Below are positions 30,120 through 39,256 of a stretch of 39,547 nucleotides of DNA, piece after piece. Within the stretch, counting starts at the first letter, position 1, and each line of letters opens with the position of its first letter. Below the pieces are notes generated by a model, which saw nothing but the letters and a program-made list of their open reading frames with translations, was not told the origin of the DNA and made no database searches. Location of the stretch: assembly GCA_016207025.1 (NCBI GenBank), contig JACQQM010000107.1, positions 1 through 39,547 of the forward strand, given 5' to 3'. Made by a program: the position numbers and the translations under genes. This DNA comes from Nitrospirota bacterium. Its GTDB lineage: Bacteria; Nitrospirota; Nitrospiria; Nitrospirales; Nitrospiraceae.

Positions 30120-30147
30120 CGCAAATCCGGCTCACAGCTGATCAGAG

Positions 30148-30187
30148 AAAACGCCTCGCCCGCCTTGATACGGCGGACGGGGCGTTT
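30148..30187. terminator. Terminator between convergent cupredoxin and small-protein genes
   Basis: AAACGCC and CCCGCC on the left pair with GGCGG and GGGGCGTTT on the right around a TTGATAC loop, followed by TTT. AAAA on the other side makes it partly bidirectional. Confidence 0.75.
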
Positions 30188-30213
30188 CCATTAGTGCGGG
30201 CTGAGGGGCGGAT

Positions 30214-30549
30214 TCAGGCTTGCTCAGGCTGGCAGTCCACGATCGCGTCCAGCGGAATGCTTTGCGAGGCGGCCAGTTTCCCTTCCACGATCAGCAGCAA
30301 GAACCGGTTTTCCGTCGGGATGTGGCTGGCTCGGCTCACCACCACGGTGTTGAGATCCACCACCATCTCGCTCTCGGCATTCAACTCCGTCCTGTTCACT
30401 ACCCAGAAGTGGCTGCGGGCTTCAGGGAATTGCTTCGCCATGAAGCCCTCGATGACAACGGAGATGTCGCCGGTGCTGGCTTGCACAGGCGCCGGCACCC
30501 ATAGGCTTAGACACAGACACAACAGGAAAGCCCATCGTGTATACATCAT
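30214..30549 (-). CDS. Small exported protein of unknown function
   Basis: A 111-residue protein with a signal peptide (MMYTRWAFLLCLCLSLWVPAPVQA) and GGAGGT directly ahead of the start. The mature domain of about 87 residues has a helix/strand pattern (ISVVIEGFMAKQFPEARSHFWVVNRTELNAESEMVVDLNTVVV, FLLLIVEGKLAASQSIPLDAIVDC). It has one Cys, near the C-terminus. The family is not recognised. It is convergent with the cupredoxin gene and shares its terminator. Its location next to periplasmic redox proteins may be meaningful. Confidence 0.75.
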   Translation of the reverse strand: MMYTRWAFLLCLCLSLWVPAPVQASTGDISVVIEGFMAKQFPEARSHFWVVNRTELNAESEMVVDLNTVVVSRASHIPTENRFLLLIVEGKLAASQSIPLDAIVDCQPEQA

Positions 30550-30751
30550 TGGACCTCCGTGCGATGGTCTGACAATCGAACCTGTTCAGCCCCTTCTCGG
30601 CGTGGCCAAGCCGGAATTCATGAGCCTATGAGCAAGAAAGCATGATTCAGTATAGCACGAAAGGCATTTTAAGCTAGGTGATGAAAGGCTTTTGACGGCA
30701 TGGTCGCCAGAAGCGGTCTGTTTCCGGTGGATGGCGTTCTTGCCGGTCGGT
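30550..30751. other. Intergenic stretch without recognised gene
   Basis: No supported coding frame; a short minus-strand frame (30669-30875) shows no family features and overlaps the terminator. It contains the upstream region of the small exported protein and ends at the ferredoxin terminator. Confidence 0.4.
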
Positions 30752-30789
30752 AAAAAAGAAGCCCCGTCCTGAGAGGGACGGGGCTTCTT
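30752..30789 (-). terminator. Intrinsic terminator of the ferredoxin gene
   Basis: A perfect 14-bp stem (AAGAAGCCCCGTCC with its complement) with a 6-nt loop. On the minus strand it is followed by a run of T (complement of 30752-30757). Confidence 0.92.
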
Positions 30790-30837
30790 GATAGTGCGTG
30801 GTGTGATGGTGAGCGTCTTGCGTAGCTGCGACGGCGA

Positions 30838-31185
30838 TCAGTTCCTGACGCCGCTCCAGACTTTCGAGTCGTCAATGTGTTTCTCCGGGTTCAGCTTCCT
30901 GGCTTTCTCGAGCAGAACCTCGGTTGCCTCAGGATAGACCGGATCCGAGATGCAGCAATTGTCAACCGGGCAGACGGCAGCGCATTGCGGTTCGTCGAAA
31001 TGGCCGACGCATTCGGTACAACGATCATGCGTGATGACGTAGATGCTGTCCCCCACGCCCTGGCCTTCACCAACATGGTACCCCTTGCTTTCCGCGTCGC
31101 TTCGCGTTTCGAAGATGGCCTCGTTCGGGCATTCCGGCAAACAAGCGCCGCAGGAAATACATTCATCGGTGATTAAGAGAGCCAT
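30838..31185 (-). CDS. Two-cluster [4Fe-4S] ferredoxin
   Basis: A 115-residue electron carrier. The first cluster motif CISCGACLPECP (Cys 9, 12, 15, 19) is standard. The second, CTECVGHFDEPQCAAVCP (Cys 56, 59, 68, 72), has the enlarged C-x2-C-x8-C-x3-C spacing of the YfhL/alvin-type ferredoxins, with an extra C-C at 77-78. About 36 residues of acidic linker separate the two clusters. I chose ATG 31185 because AAGGAGG sits just ahead of it; the frame opens six codons earlier. It is monocistronic with its own terminator. Ferredoxins of this type serve low-potential electron transfer, but the partner is not evident here. Confidence 0.92.
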   Translation of the reverse strand: MALLITDECISCGACLPECPNEAIFETRSDAESKGYHVGEGQGVGDSIYVITHDRCTECVGHFDEPQCAAVCPVDNCCISDPVYPEATEVLLEKARKLNPEKHIDDSKVWSGVRN

Positions 31186-31386
31186 AACCCTATCCTCCTT
31201 CAACCGGTATTGACAACTTCAGTCGGCCCCGACCATATTCGTGGGACAGATTGGACATATTCTAGACCGCGCTGCTTTTCTAAGTCAACAGGGAAAACCG
31301 CGATCAGAAGGCCTATGTGGTTGATCTATATGGGCCATTGGGCCTAGATCGTCGCGAGATGACCGAGAGCGATGGGTGGAGGCAGA

Positions 31387-31884
31387 ATGATTGAGCCAAC
31401 AATGCCGGCGACGGCCTCGCCGGGAAAGCGCCGGGTCATCGTGCTCATTGGCCTGGCCCTTCTGCTGATTATCGGCAGCCTGTTCCTCACGAACCCCAAG
31501 GACACCGAGACGATCATCGTGACATTCCCGAGCGGGAAAACGATCGATGCGGAGGTGGCCGATACGCCCGAAAAGCTTCTGTTCGGTCTGGCGTTTCGGG
31601 AGGGATTGCCGCCGGACTCGGGGATGCTGTATATCTTCGAAACCTCCGACCGCCACCGGGTCCGCACCAAGGGGTTTCAGATTCCGGTCGACATTATTTG
31701 GGCGGACGAGAGTCGGCATGTGGTGCACCTGGTGGGCGACGCGCAGCCCTGCCCGCAGGACCCGTGTCCGTATTACGGTCCGCCGCCGGAGAACGCCAGG
31801 TACGTGATCCAAACCGCCGCCGGGTTTATCAAACAAGAGCATCTGGAGCCGGGCGCGGAACTGAAATTCGCGCTCCGATTTTGA
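31387..31884 (+). CDS. DUF192-family protein with N-terminal membrane anchor
   Basis: A 165-residue protein. ATG 31387 has GGTGGAGG immediately upstream. An uncleaved-looking membrane segment (RRVIVLIGLALLLIIGSLFL, about 15-35) leads to the DUF192 domain: VEVADTPEKLLFGL-type opening (AEVADTPEKLLFGLAFREGLPPDSGMLYIF), GFQIPVDIIWADESRHVVHLV and AAGFIKQEHLEPGAELKF. DUF192 proteins are small beta proteins of unknown role, mostly extracytoplasmic. The insert with two Cys (QPCPQDPCPYYGP) is also usual in the family. It is followed by the Rieske protein gene on the same strand. Confidence 0.85.
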   Translation: MIEPTMPATASPGKRRVIVLIGLALLLIIGSLFLTNPKDTETIIVTFPSGKTIDAEVADTPEKLLFGLAFREGLPPDSGMLYIFETSDRHRVRTKGFQIPVDIIWADESRHVVHLVGDAQPCPQDPCPYYGPPPENARYVIQTAAGFIKQEHLEPGAELKFALRF

Positions 31885-31956
31885 TCCGTTCGCCGCCCGG
31901 TGGGATTCAACGGGTCGCTGCCTGGGGGAACGGTCGTCACGGTAGGCGGAGAGCCC

Positions 31957-32274
31957 ATGGACGGATTTGAACTGGTAGCCCGTGTTGACGAGATCCCTCC
32001 GGGGCAGTCCAAGGTGGTCCAGGTCAATGAAAAACCGATCGCCGTCTTCAATGTCGAAGGCACCTTCTACGCGATCTACAATACCTGCCCGCACAAGGGG
32101 GGGCCCCTCGGCGAAGGGCGGCTGAAGGGCTGCGTGGTATCCTGTCCCTGGCATGATCTGGCGTTCGATGTGCGAAACGGCCAGGGAGCCGATCGAGGCG
32201 GGTATTGCGTCGGAAGCTACGAGGTGCGCGTGGAGGGCCAAAAGGTATTCGTCGGTCCTCGTCGCAAGATCTGA
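31957..32274 (+). CDS. Rieske [2Fe-2S] ferredoxin-like protein
   Basis: A 105-residue protein with the Rieske ligands Cys 44 and His 46 (CPHKGGPL) and Cys 63 and His 66 (CPWHDLAFD). Its size and fold match the stand-alone NirD/dioxygenase-ferredoxin type, without membrane anchor. I chose ATG 31957 (MDGFELVARV); the frame is open further upstream, but that part lacks family similarity. Such proteins deliver electrons to oxygenases or form the small subunit of nitrite reductase. No large nitrite reductase subunit is nearby, so the partner is unknown. Confidence 0.9.
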   Translation: MDGFELVARVDEIPPGQSKVVQVNEKPIAVFNVEGTFYAIYNTCPHKGGPLGEGRLKGCVVSCPWHDLAFDVRNGQGADRGGYCVGSYEVRVEGQKVFVGPRRKI

Positions 32275-32353
32275 TGGCCTTGGGTGCGGTTGCTGCTGAC
32301 CGGTCGTGCACGGTGGACATGAGCCTGCGGGCGGACCGGGGTGAAAACAACGG

Positions 32354-33100
32354 ATGAGCACGCCCTCGCTCCGTGACCAGGTGGCACTGATCACCGGCGG
32401 CAACAGCGGGATCGGGCTGGCGGTCGCCCGCGCGTTGGCGGAGGCCGGGTTGCGGGTGGCGGTGGTGGGACGGAACCGCACCCGCTTGCGCAAGGCGGCG
32501 GCCGAGCTTGGCGCATGCGCGGACGTCGGCCGCACGGGAAAAGAGCGAGCGTCACGAGTCCTGGCCATGGCGGCGGATGTCTCGAAGCCGGCTGAGGTGG
32601 CGCAGGTAGTCCGTCGGACCTTGGCCAGGTTCGGGCGGATTGACGTGCTGGTCAACAATGCGGGCATCATCGGCAGGGGGCTGGTGGATTGCCTCTCCGA
32701 ACGGGAGTGGGACCGCGTCCTCTCGGTCAACCTGCGCGGGGCGTTCCTGTGCGCCCGTGCCGTGTTGCCGGCCATGAAGCAGAGGCGGCGGGGCTACGTC
32801 ATCACGATTTCATCCCTCGCGGGAAAGGTGGGCATGGCCGGCAGCGGGGCCTACTGCGCGTCCAAGTTCGGCCTCGTGGGGTTGAGCGAGACGATCGGTG
32901 AGGAAGGAGCGCCGTGGAATATCCGCGCCACCGCGATCTGTCCGGCTTACGTCAACACGCCGATGGTGCGGGGGGCGCCGGTGCCCCCCGCGCGCATGAT
33001 TCAACCCGAGGATATCGCCGCCACGGTCTTGTACTTGCTCCGCCTCACCGACTATGCGGTGATCAAGGAAATTGTGATGGAGAGGCAAGGGGCTGAGTGA
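32354..33100 (+). CDS. Short-chain dehydrogenase/reductase
   Basis: A 248-residue classical SDR. It has the nucleotide motif TGGNSGIG, NNAG at about 97-100, the catalytic Ser-Tyr-Lys in ITISSLAGKVGMAGSGAYCASK, and a C-terminal PAYVNTPMV stretch. These enzymes use NAD(P)H to reduce keto groups or oxidise alcohols; the substrate cannot be told. The catalytic set is complete. It may be cotranscribed with the chagasin-like and aminotransferase genes, with 22 bp to the next start. Confidence 0.9.
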   Translation: MSTPSLRDQVALITGGNSGIGLAVARALAEAGLRVAVVGRNRTRLRKAAAELGACADVGRTGKERASRVLAMAADVSKPAEVAQVVRRTLARFGRIDVLVNNAGIIGRGLVDCLSEREWDRVLSVNLRGAFLCARAVLPAMKQRRRGYVITISSLAGKVGMAGSGAYCASKFGLVGLSETIGEEGAPWNIRATAICPAYVNTPMVRGAPVPPARMIQPEDIAATVLYLLRLTDYAVIKEIVMERQGAE

Positions 33101-33122
33101 TGGTGGAAAGGAAGCGCGCACG

Positions 33123-33482
33123 GTGACGGCTCAGTCGGGCATGATCGGAACATCGGGAGAACCGGATCGGGACGCAAAGGCCATCTCGACCACGACCGGC
33201 GCTAGTTTTCAGATTCATCTGTGGGAAGATCGGACGCGGGGAGAACTCTGGATCCCGGAGTATGATCCGGCGTCGCTGGTGCTGGTGAACGACGATTTTC
33301 TCCGGATCGTCAGCAGCAATGCGGTGGATTCGGGCCGCCGAACCTTTGAATTCCGCGCGGTGGCCCCCGGCGCCCATCGGCTGGTGTTTGAGAAGCGCAT
33401 GGGCTGGAAATTTACGGCCGAAGATCGGCGTGTGTTCCTGGTGGGCGTGATCGACGGAGCCGGTCGAATGGAGGGACGGTGA
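33123..33482 (+). CDS. Chagasin-like (I42) protein without signal peptide
   Basis: A 119-residue protein starting at GTG 33123, with AAAGGAAG upstream. Residues about 27-115 follow the chagasin/ICP pattern: GASFQIHLWEDRTRGELWIPEYDP, FRAVAPGAHRLVFEKRMGWKF and a terminal VFLVGVID strand. The family inhibits papain-type cysteine proteases through three loops. Here the first loop reads EDRTRGELW where NPTTGYxW is usual, and no signal peptide is present, so a cytoplasmic and possibly different role is likely. Its TGA overlaps the aminotransferase ATG (TGATG), so translation is coupled. Confidence 0.65.
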   Translation: MTAQSGMIGTSGEPDRDAKAISTTTGASFQIHLWEDRTRGELWIPEYDPASLVLVNDDFLRIVSSNAVDSGRRTFEFRAVAPGAHRLVFEKRMGWKFTAEDRRVFLVGVIDGAGRMEGR

Positions 33483-34321
33483 TGCCCGACATCGGGTTTC
33501 TGAACGGCCGGTTCATGCCGCTGGATCAGGCCATGGTGTCGGTGGAAGATCGCGGCTTCCAGTTCGGGGACGGCGTCTATGAAGTGATCCGAACGTATCG
33601 TGGCGTGCCGTTTCAGCTCGAGGCGCACTTGGGCCGGCTGGAGCGGAGCGCGAAGGCGATTGCGCTGGCCCTCCCGTATCAGAGCCGGGAATGGCAGGAC
33701 TTTGTGCTCGAGGGGATTCGCCGGGGCGGCTATGCAGAGAGCAAGGTGTACATCCAGCTCACGCGGGGCGCGGCGCCGCGTGAGCATCTCTTTCCCGTGG
33801 CCGCTCGCCCCACCGCGGTCATGACCGTTCGAGAGATGCGCCCGATCGATGCTGCGCTGCAAGCCTCCGGCGTGGGGGTGATCACGGTGGAGGATCTGCG
33901 CTGGGGCCGGTGCGACATCAAGAGCGTGAACCTGCTGCCCAACGTGATGGCCCGACAGCGGGCCAAGGAGGCCGGCGCGTTTGAGGCGATTTTTGTGCGC
34001 GGGGGAGAGGTCACCGAAGGCGCGGTCAGCAACGTGATGCTGGTCCGGGCCGGAGTGCTGGTCACCGCGCCGGAAGGAGAACGGATTCTCTCCGGCGTGA
34101 CCCGGGCGCTGGTTCTTGCCCTCGCGCGCAAGGAGGGAATTCCGGCGGAGGAACGGGCGGTGAGCGTGGATGAGTTGCGCCGGGCGGACGAGGTCTTTTT
34201 GACCGGGACCACGGTGGAAATTCTGCCGGTGGTCCGCGTGGACGGGGCGCTGGTCGGGACCGGCAAGCCGGGGGCACTGACAGGCCTGTTGAGCGAACGG
34301 TTCCGGAGCTCCCTCGGCTAG
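33482..34321 (+). CDS. dat: D-amino-acid aminotransferase (class IV, PLP)
   Basis: A 279-residue fold-type IV transaminase. PLP-binding Lys 147 lies in CDIKSVNLLPNV. The stretch YIQLTRGAAPREHLFP (about 90-105) matches the D-alanine aminotransferase branch rather than IlvE. The phosphate-binding VFLTGTTVEILPV is near the C-terminus. The reaction is D-alanine plus 2-oxoglutarate to pyruvate plus D-glutamate, supplying D-amino acids for peptidoglycan. ATG 33482 overlaps the previous stop and follows GGAGGG. A branched-chain or aminodeoxychorismate lyase-like role is less likely given the Arg-containing loop. Confidence 0.85.
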   Translation: MPDIGFLNGRFMPLDQAMVSVEDRGFQFGDGVYEVIRTYRGVPFQLEAHLGRLERSAKAIALALPYQSREWQDFVLEGIRRGGYAESKVYIQLTRGAAPREHLFPVAARPTAVMTVREMRPIDAALQASGVGVITVEDLRWGRCDIKSVNLLPNVMARQRAKEAGAFEAIFVRGGEVTEGAVSNVMLVRAGVLVTAPEGERILSGVTRALVLALARKEGIPAEERAVSVDELRRADEVFLTGTTVEILPVVRVDGALVGTGKPGALTGLLSERFRSSLG

Positions 34322-34328
34322 CACCCTC

Positions 34329-34357
34329 TTGCGTTGGCCCGTTCAAAATGGTACCCT
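34329..34357 (+). promoter_or_regulatory. Candidate promoter of the rimP-nusA-infB operon
   Basis: TTGCGT (34329-34334), a 17-bp spacer and TACCCT (34352-34357). Transcription would start just ahead of the hairpin at 34369. Confidence 0.45.
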
Positions 34358-34368
34358 ACTGGCACTGG

Positions 34369-34392
34369 AAGTGGGCCTGCGCCCACTTTTTT
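34369..34392 (+). terminator. Intrinsic terminator or attenuator ahead of rimP
   Basis: AAGTGGGC (34369-34376) pairs perfectly with GCCCACTT (34381-34388) around a CTGC loop, with a T run through 34392. It can close the dat transcript. Because the promoter at 34329 precedes it, it may also attenuate rimP transcription. Confidence 0.8.
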
Positions 34393-34408
34393 GTTTGTGG
34401 TCTGGAAG

Positions 34409-34927
34409 ATGGCGGAACCGACCTGCACAGAGCCACCACGAGGCGCACGACTGCGGGATTTCCAGCAGACAATCGAGTGTGTGCGGGCCATCGCGGCGCC
34501 GATCGTTCGGGCTCTCGGGCTCGAGCTGGTTGAGGTGGAATGCGTCGGACAGGGAGCCCGAACGATCCTGCGTGTGTGTATCGACAAGCCGGGGGGAGTC
34601 ACGCTGAGCGATTGCGAGCAGGTCCACCTGTCGCTCGGCCATGCGCTGGATGTGGAGGACCCGATCCCGCATGCCTACACGCTTGAGGTGTCCTCTCCCG
34701 GTCTTGACCGGCCACTCAAGCGTCGTGAGGACTATCGTCGCGCATTGGGACAGCAAGTGAGCATCAAGCTCAAGCACCCCCTCGATGGGCAATGGCGTGT
34801 GGTGGGGCGGCTCGTTGACATGCAAGACACGGGCGTGACCCTGACCCGCGCGAACCAGAAATCGTCCGAGACAATCATGGTCGAGTGGGCGGACATCGCT
34901 GAGGCAAGGCGGGAAGTGGAGTTTTAG
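34409..34927 (+). CDS. rimP: Ribosome maturation factor RimP
   Basis: A 172-residue protein for 30S subunit maturation. It shows RAIAAPIVRALGLELVEVE near the start, LRVCIDKPGGVTLSDCEQVHLSLGHALDVED, and the diagnostic LEVSSPGLDRPLKRREDYRRALGQQV. ATG 34409 is close behind GGAAG; the longer open frame from 34334 has no family similarity. It is the first gene of the conserved rimP-nusA-infB-DUF503-rbfA cluster, with nusA 49 bp downstream. Confidence 0.93.
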   Translation: MAEPTCTEPPRGARLRDFQQTIECVRAIAAPIVRALGLELVEVECVGQGARTILRVCIDKPGGVTLSDCEQVHLSLGHALDVEDPIPHAYTLEVSSPGLDRPLKRREDYRRALGQQVSIKLKHPLDGQWRVVGRLVDMQDTGVTLTRANQKSSETIMVEWADIAEARREVEF

Positions 34928-34976
34928 CTCCTGTCGAGGTGGGTGAGCACGGGCTCACGGGAATGGGGCATCGAGT

Positions 34977-36215
34977 ATGAATCGAGAACTGATCGCAGTC
35001 ATTGACCAAATCGGGCGCGAAAAAGGCATTGATAAGGCCAAGGTCTTTGGGGCCGTCGAGGCGGCTCTGCAAACGGCGGCCAAGAAGCGGTTTGGCCAGG
35101 GGGAGAATATTCAGGTCCAGATCGATCCGAAAACGGGCGAAATCTCGGTCGTGTCGCTCAAGACGATCGTGGACACCGTGACGAACCCCAAGGCCGAGGT
35201 GTCGCTCCAGGAAGCGCGTCGCGTGGATAGTGAAGCGGAGGTGGGGGACGAGATCGGCTCCGTGATCGAGATGGAAGAGTTGGGCCGGATCGCGGCGCAG
35301 ACCGCCAAGCAGGTGATCACGCAAAAGGTGCGAGAGGCCGAATGGGAGGCGGTTCAGCGCGAGTACGCCACGCGCCAAGGCGACCTGATCAACGGCATCA
35401 TCCTCGGGCAGGAGCGCCGCAATTACCTCGTCGACCTCGGGAAGACCGAGGCGATCCTGCCGATGCAGGAACAGATCCCTCGCGAATCGTACCGGCGAGG
35501 GGACCGGCTCAAGGCTCTCCTGCTTGAGGTCCGGCGCACCCCCAAGGATGTCCAGGTGATTCTGTCGCGGACGCATCCCCAGTTTGTGTCCAAGCTCTTC
35601 GAGATGGAAGTCCCGGAGGTGGGTGAGAAGATCGTGGAGATTAAGGGCATTGTCCGGGAGCCCGGCGATCGGACCAAGATCGCGGTGGCGTCCCGAGACA
35701 AAGCCGTGGATCCGGTCGGGGCGTGTGTGGGCATCAAGGGCTCACGCGTGCAGGCGGTCGTCCGGGAGCTACGCGGGGAAAAGATCGACATCATCGCCTG
35801 GACCGCCGACCCGCGTGTGTTCATTGCGGAAGCGCTCAATCCGGCCTCCATTGAGAAAGTCGGCATCGACGAAGAAAAGAAGTCGGCACTCGTCGTGGTG
35901 GCGGATTCGCAGTTGTCCCTCGCGATCGGGAAAAACGGTCAGAATGTGCGGCTGGCCGCCAAGCTGACCGGCTGGAAGATCGACATCATCAGCGCGACGG
36001 AATACGAGAAAGAAAAAGTGGAACGGGACAAGGAGATCAAGGCCGCGCTGGCGGAAGAAGCGGAGGCCCAGCGCGAGCAGGAGGAAGCGGCGCGGGCCCA
36101 GCGTGAAGGGAGCGCCAGCCTTGCGGAAGGAGGCGATGGCGCAGGTGACGGAGAGGGAGCCGAAGCCAGGTCGCCCCAGTCTGAGCCACAACCGGACCCG
36201 CAAGCAGGAGCCTAA
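34977..36215 (+). CDS. nusA: Transcription termination/antitermination factor NusA
   Basis: A 412-residue protein. The N-terminal RNA-polymerase-binding domain (about 1-130) starts MNRELIAVIDQIGREKGIDKAKVF. The S1 domain (about 135-200) has GIILGQERRNYLVDLGKTEAILP, and two KH domains (about 205-345) have VGIKGSRVQAVVRELRGEKIDII and LAIGKNGQNVRLAAKLTGWKIDI. The C-terminus is a short acidic, Glu/Ala/Gln-rich tail in place of the helix-hairpin-helix repeats of E. coli NusA, as in many non-proteobacteria. infB follows 21 bp later. Confidence 0.96.
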   Translation: MNRELIAVIDQIGREKGIDKAKVFGAVEAALQTAAKKRFGQGENIQVQIDPKTGEISVVSLKTIVDTVTNPKAEVSLQEARRVDSEAEVGDEIGSVIEMEELGRIAAQTAKQVITQKVREAEWEAVQREYATRQGDLINGIILGQERRNYLVDLGKTEAILPMQEQIPRESYRRGDRLKALLLEVRRTPKDVQVILSRTHPQFVSKLFEMEVPEVGEKIVEIKGIVREPGDRTKIAVASRDKAVDPVGACVGIKGSRVQAVVRELRGEKIDIIAWTADPRVFIAEALNPASIEKVGIDEEKKSALVVVADSQLSLAIGKNGQNVRLAAKLTGWKIDIISATEYEKEKVERDKEIKAALAEEAEAQREQEEAARAQREGSASLAEGGDGAGDGEGAEARSPQSEPQPDPQAGA

Positions 36216-36236
36216 GCCGGATTGGGATCGAGTAGC

Positions 36237-38918
36237 ATGCGAGTCTATGAGCTAGCCAAGAAGCTCGGAATGGAAACTCGGGAGTTGATGCCCGAGCTGA
36301 AGCGCGTCGGCATCACGGTGGCCTCGCACAGCAGCACGCTGGACGAGGCCTCCGTCCAGAAGGTTCTGGAGAAACTGATGCCCAAAGCCAAACCGACGGC
36401 CAAAGCTGGTGCCAAGCAAGAAGACGTGAAGTCAGAAGAACCCAAGCGGGAGGAAGCTAAGAAAGACGTCAAGCTCCGCAAAGCAGCCTCCCCCGCCGGC
36501 GGGTCCAAAGCCTTCAGGCGAGAGTCTCCTAAAAGCGCTGAAAAGATCGCCGAGCTGAAATCACCTCCGGTCGCCACCGAGGAGCCGCCGAAAACAGATA
36601 AAAAGCGGATCCTGATCAAGCGAAAGAAAACCGAGGAGGAGTTCGGCGCCGAACCCGTCGCAGCGGCCCCACTCGCTCCCGAAGCGCCGGCGCCGGCCAG
36701 CGCCTCGTTCCATGAGGTCGTCCATCCCCCGGCTGCGCCGGCGGTTCACGAGCCCAGCGTGGCCGCACCTCTGCACGAGATCTCTGCTGGCAGCGCCCCT
36801 CCCGTTCCGTCGCGCGAAACCGTTCCCTTGAGCCCGCCCGCCCCTGCCGTCGAGTCTCTGGCGCCGGCCGCTTCCGCCGGTCCGACGCCTCGCCCGCCCG
36901 TGGTGGAGCCGGACGAGCGTCGTTCCGAGAAAAAGAAGGGCTTCGTCATGGAACCGCTCACGGGGGATGCCGCAGGACTCCGGGACAAGTTAAAAAAGCT
37001 CAAAAAGCCCAGTCGGCAGAGGGACGACGAAGCGATCAAATACAGAGAAGATGCGGCGCGATGGCAGGATCTGCGGGCGATCCCGGTGCATCGCCGCGAC
37101 GAGCGTGCCCGCCACCCGCAGCCGTCCGCTGTCACCGAGATTACCAAGCCGCGCAAAAAAGGGATCAAACTCACCCCCGGCCTCACCGTGAAGGAGTTCG
37201 CGGAGCTGGTCGGTCAGCGGCCTGCGGATATCATTCGCAAGTTGATGGAAGTGGGCCAGATGCTCACGTTGAACCAGCCGATGAACCTGGATGCCGCGTT
37301 GCTGATCGCGGAAGGCCTCGGGATCAAGGCTGAGGTGGCGGTTGAAAAAGAAGGCGAGGAGCTGCTGGAAGAGGCTGTCGAGTGGACCGAGGAGGAGTTG
37401 CTGGAGCTGAGGCCGCCGGTGGTCACCATCATGGGGCACGTGGATCACGGCAAGACCTCGCTGCTGGACGCGATCCGGCAAACCAAGGTCACCGAACAGG
37501 AAGCGGGCGGGATTACCCAGCACATCGGCGCCTACATGGTGCGGGTCCACGACAAACGGGTGACCTTTTTGGATACGCCCGGCCACGAAGCGTTTACCGC
37601 GATGCGGGCCAGGGGCGCGAAGATCACCGACATCGTTGTCCTGGTGGTGGCGGCCGACGACGGGGTGATGCCGCAGACGGTGGAAGCGATCAATCACGCG
37701 GTCGCCGCGAATGTGCCGATCATCGTGGCCATCAACAAGATCGACAAGCCGGGGGCCAATCCCGAGCGGGTCAAGCATGCGCTGGCGGAGCATAACCTCA
37801 TTCCGGAAGCCTGGGGCGGGCAGACGATTTTTGTGGAGGTCTCGGCCAAGCAGAAGCTGGGCCTCGATGCGCTGCTGGAGATGATCCTGCTGCAGGCCGA
37901 GGTGCTGGAGCTGAAAGCGGATCCGCATCGGCCGGCCAAGGGCGCGGTGGTCGAGGCCAAACTGGACCGCGGCCGCGGGCCGGTCGCGACCGTGCTCGTG
38001 CAGAGCGGCACGCTGCGGGTCGGCGATGTGTTCGTGGTCGGGACATTCAGCGGACGCGTGCGGGCACTGATCACGGACACGGGGGCCAAGGTCTCGGAGG
38101 CGGGCCCGGCGGTGCCGGTGGAGGTCATCGGGTCGCCGGGCGTGCCTTCCGCGGGCGATCCGTTTCTCGTCGTCCATGACGAGCGTGTGGCGCGCGAAAT
38201 CGCCGAGGACCGCATGCGCAAGCAGCGCACCGCCGAACTGGCGGCCGGGACGGCCCGTGTGACGCTGGATGATCTCTACGCGAGGATCAAGGAGGGGGAG
38301 GTCAAGGAGTTGGCCCTGGTGATCAAGTCTGACGTGCAGGGATCGGCTGAGGCACTGTCGGACGCGATCGAAAAACTCTCCACCGCTGCCGTGAAACTCC
38401 GGGTGATTCACAGCGGCGTCGGCGGCATCAACGAAACCGACGTGCTGTTGGCCTCGGCCTCCCGGGCCATCATCATCGGGTTCAACATCCGTCCCGAGCC
38501 AAAGGCCGCCGCGCTGGCCGAACGCGAGGGCGTAGACATCCGCCTCTATACCATCATCTATGATGCGATCGCTGACATTAAATCCGCCATGGAAGGCCTG
38601 TTGGAGCCGACACTGAAGGAACGCGTGCTGGGCCGCGCGGAAGTTCGCCAGCTCTTCACGATTCCGAAGGCCGGCGTCATCGCAGGCTGCTACGTGCTGG
38701 AGGGAACCATCTCCCGGGCCAGCTCCGGCGTCCGCGTGGTGCGCGATCATGTGACGGTCTACGAAGGCAGGCTCGGGTCGCTCCGCCGGTTCAAAGACGA
38801 TGTGCGCGAAGTGCAGCAGGGGTACGAGTGCGGGATCGGCGTCGAAAACTTCAGCGACGTGAAGATCGGCGATATCCTTGAGGTCTACGTCTTCGACAAA
38901 GTGGCGGCCAAGCTTTGA
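36237..38918 (+). CDS. infB: Translation initiation factor IF-2
   Basis: An 893-residue GTPase placing initiator tRNA on the 30S subunit. ATG 36237 gives [26 protein letters not shown], the first IF2-N domain; the frame opens five codons earlier. A long Pro/Ala/Lys-rich linker follows (about 60-300), then the second IF2-N domain ([26 protein letters not shown]). The G domain carries [31 protein letters not shown] and INKIDKPGA. Domains II to IV finish with [22 protein letters not shown]. All GTPase motifs are intact. A very long antisense open frame covers it but is not a gene. Confidence 0.97.
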   Translation: MRVYELAKKLGMETRELMPELKRVGITVASHSSTLDEASVQKVLEKLMPKAKPTAKAGAKQEDVKSEEPKREEAKKDVKLRKAASPAGGSKAFRRESPKSAEKIAELKSPPVATEEPPKTDKKRILIKRKKTEEEFGAEPVAAAPLAPEAPAPASASFHEVVHPPAAPAVHEPSVAAPLHEISAGSAPPVPSRETVPLSPPAPAVESLAPAASAGPTPRPPVVEPDERRSEKKKGFVMEPLTGDAAGLRDKLKKLKKPSRQRDDEAIKYREDAARWQDLRAIPVHRRDERARHPQPSAVTEITKPRKKGIKLTPGLTVKEFAELVGQRPADIIRKLMEVGQMLTLNQPMNLDAALLIAEGLGIKAEVAVEKEGEELLEEAVEWTEEELLELRPPVVTIMGHVDHGKTSLLDAIRQTKVTEQEAGGITQHIGAYMVRVHDKRVTFLDTPGHEAFTAMRARGAKITDIVVLVVAADDGVMPQTVEAINHAVAANVPIIVAINKIDKPGANPERVKHALAEHNLIPEAWGGQTIFVEVSAKQKLGLDALLEMILLQAEVLELKADPHRPAKGAVVEAKLDRGRGPVATVLVQSGTLRVGDVFVVGTFSGRVRALITDTGAKVSEAGPAVPVEVIGSPGVPSAGDPFLVVHDERVAREIAEDRMRKQRTAELAAGTARVTLDDLYARIKEGEVKELALVIKSDVQGSAEALSDAIEKLSTAAVKLRVIHSGVGGINETDVLLASASRAIIIGFNIRPEPKAAALAEREGVDIRLYTIIYDAIADIKSAMEGLLEPTLKERVLGRAEVRQLFTIPKAGVIAGCYVLEGTISRASSGVRVVRDHVTVYEGRLGSLRRFKDDVREVQQGYECGIGVENFSDVKIGDILEVYVFDKVAAKL

Positions 38919-38957
38919 GCCGAATCCCGTCGTTGCTCCAGCTACGTGGCCGCGGGC

Positions 38958-39239
38958 ATGATTGTCGGGCTCTGCACAGTTGAGCTGTATATCCCGGACG
39001 GCCACTCCCTGAAGGACAAGCGACAGGTTCTCCTGAGTCTGAAGGACCGCCTGCGCGACAGGTTTAACGTGTCGGTCGCCGAGGTCGGCGATCAGGAGTT
39101 GTGGCAAAAGGCGGTGCTGGGCATCACGTGTGTGTCCAATGAGGGCGCGTACGTCAACCAGGTACTGGACCAAGCGGTCAACTTGATTCGGTCCGTTCCG
39201 TCGGTCGAACTGGTGCAGTTCCGCATCGAGATGCTCTAG
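38958..39239 (+). CDS. DUF503 (YlxP-like) protein
   Basis: A 93-residue protein with the DUF503 pattern: MIVGLCTVELYIPDGHSLKDKRQVLLSLKDRLRDRFNVSVAEV, then QKAVLGITCVSN and a final VELVQFRIEML. ATG 38958 is chosen; GTG 38946 is also in frame. It lies between infB and rbfA, the position YlxP holds in many bacteria, and is thought to help ribosome maturation, though its role is not settled. It is 39 bp after infB. Confidence 0.9.
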   Translation: MIVGLCTVELYIPDGHSLKDKRQVLLSLKDRLRDRFNVSVAEVGDQELWQKAVLGITCVSNEGAYVNQVLDQAVNLIRSVPSVELVQFRIEML

Positions 39240-39256
39240 CGGCTCGTGAGGTGGGC

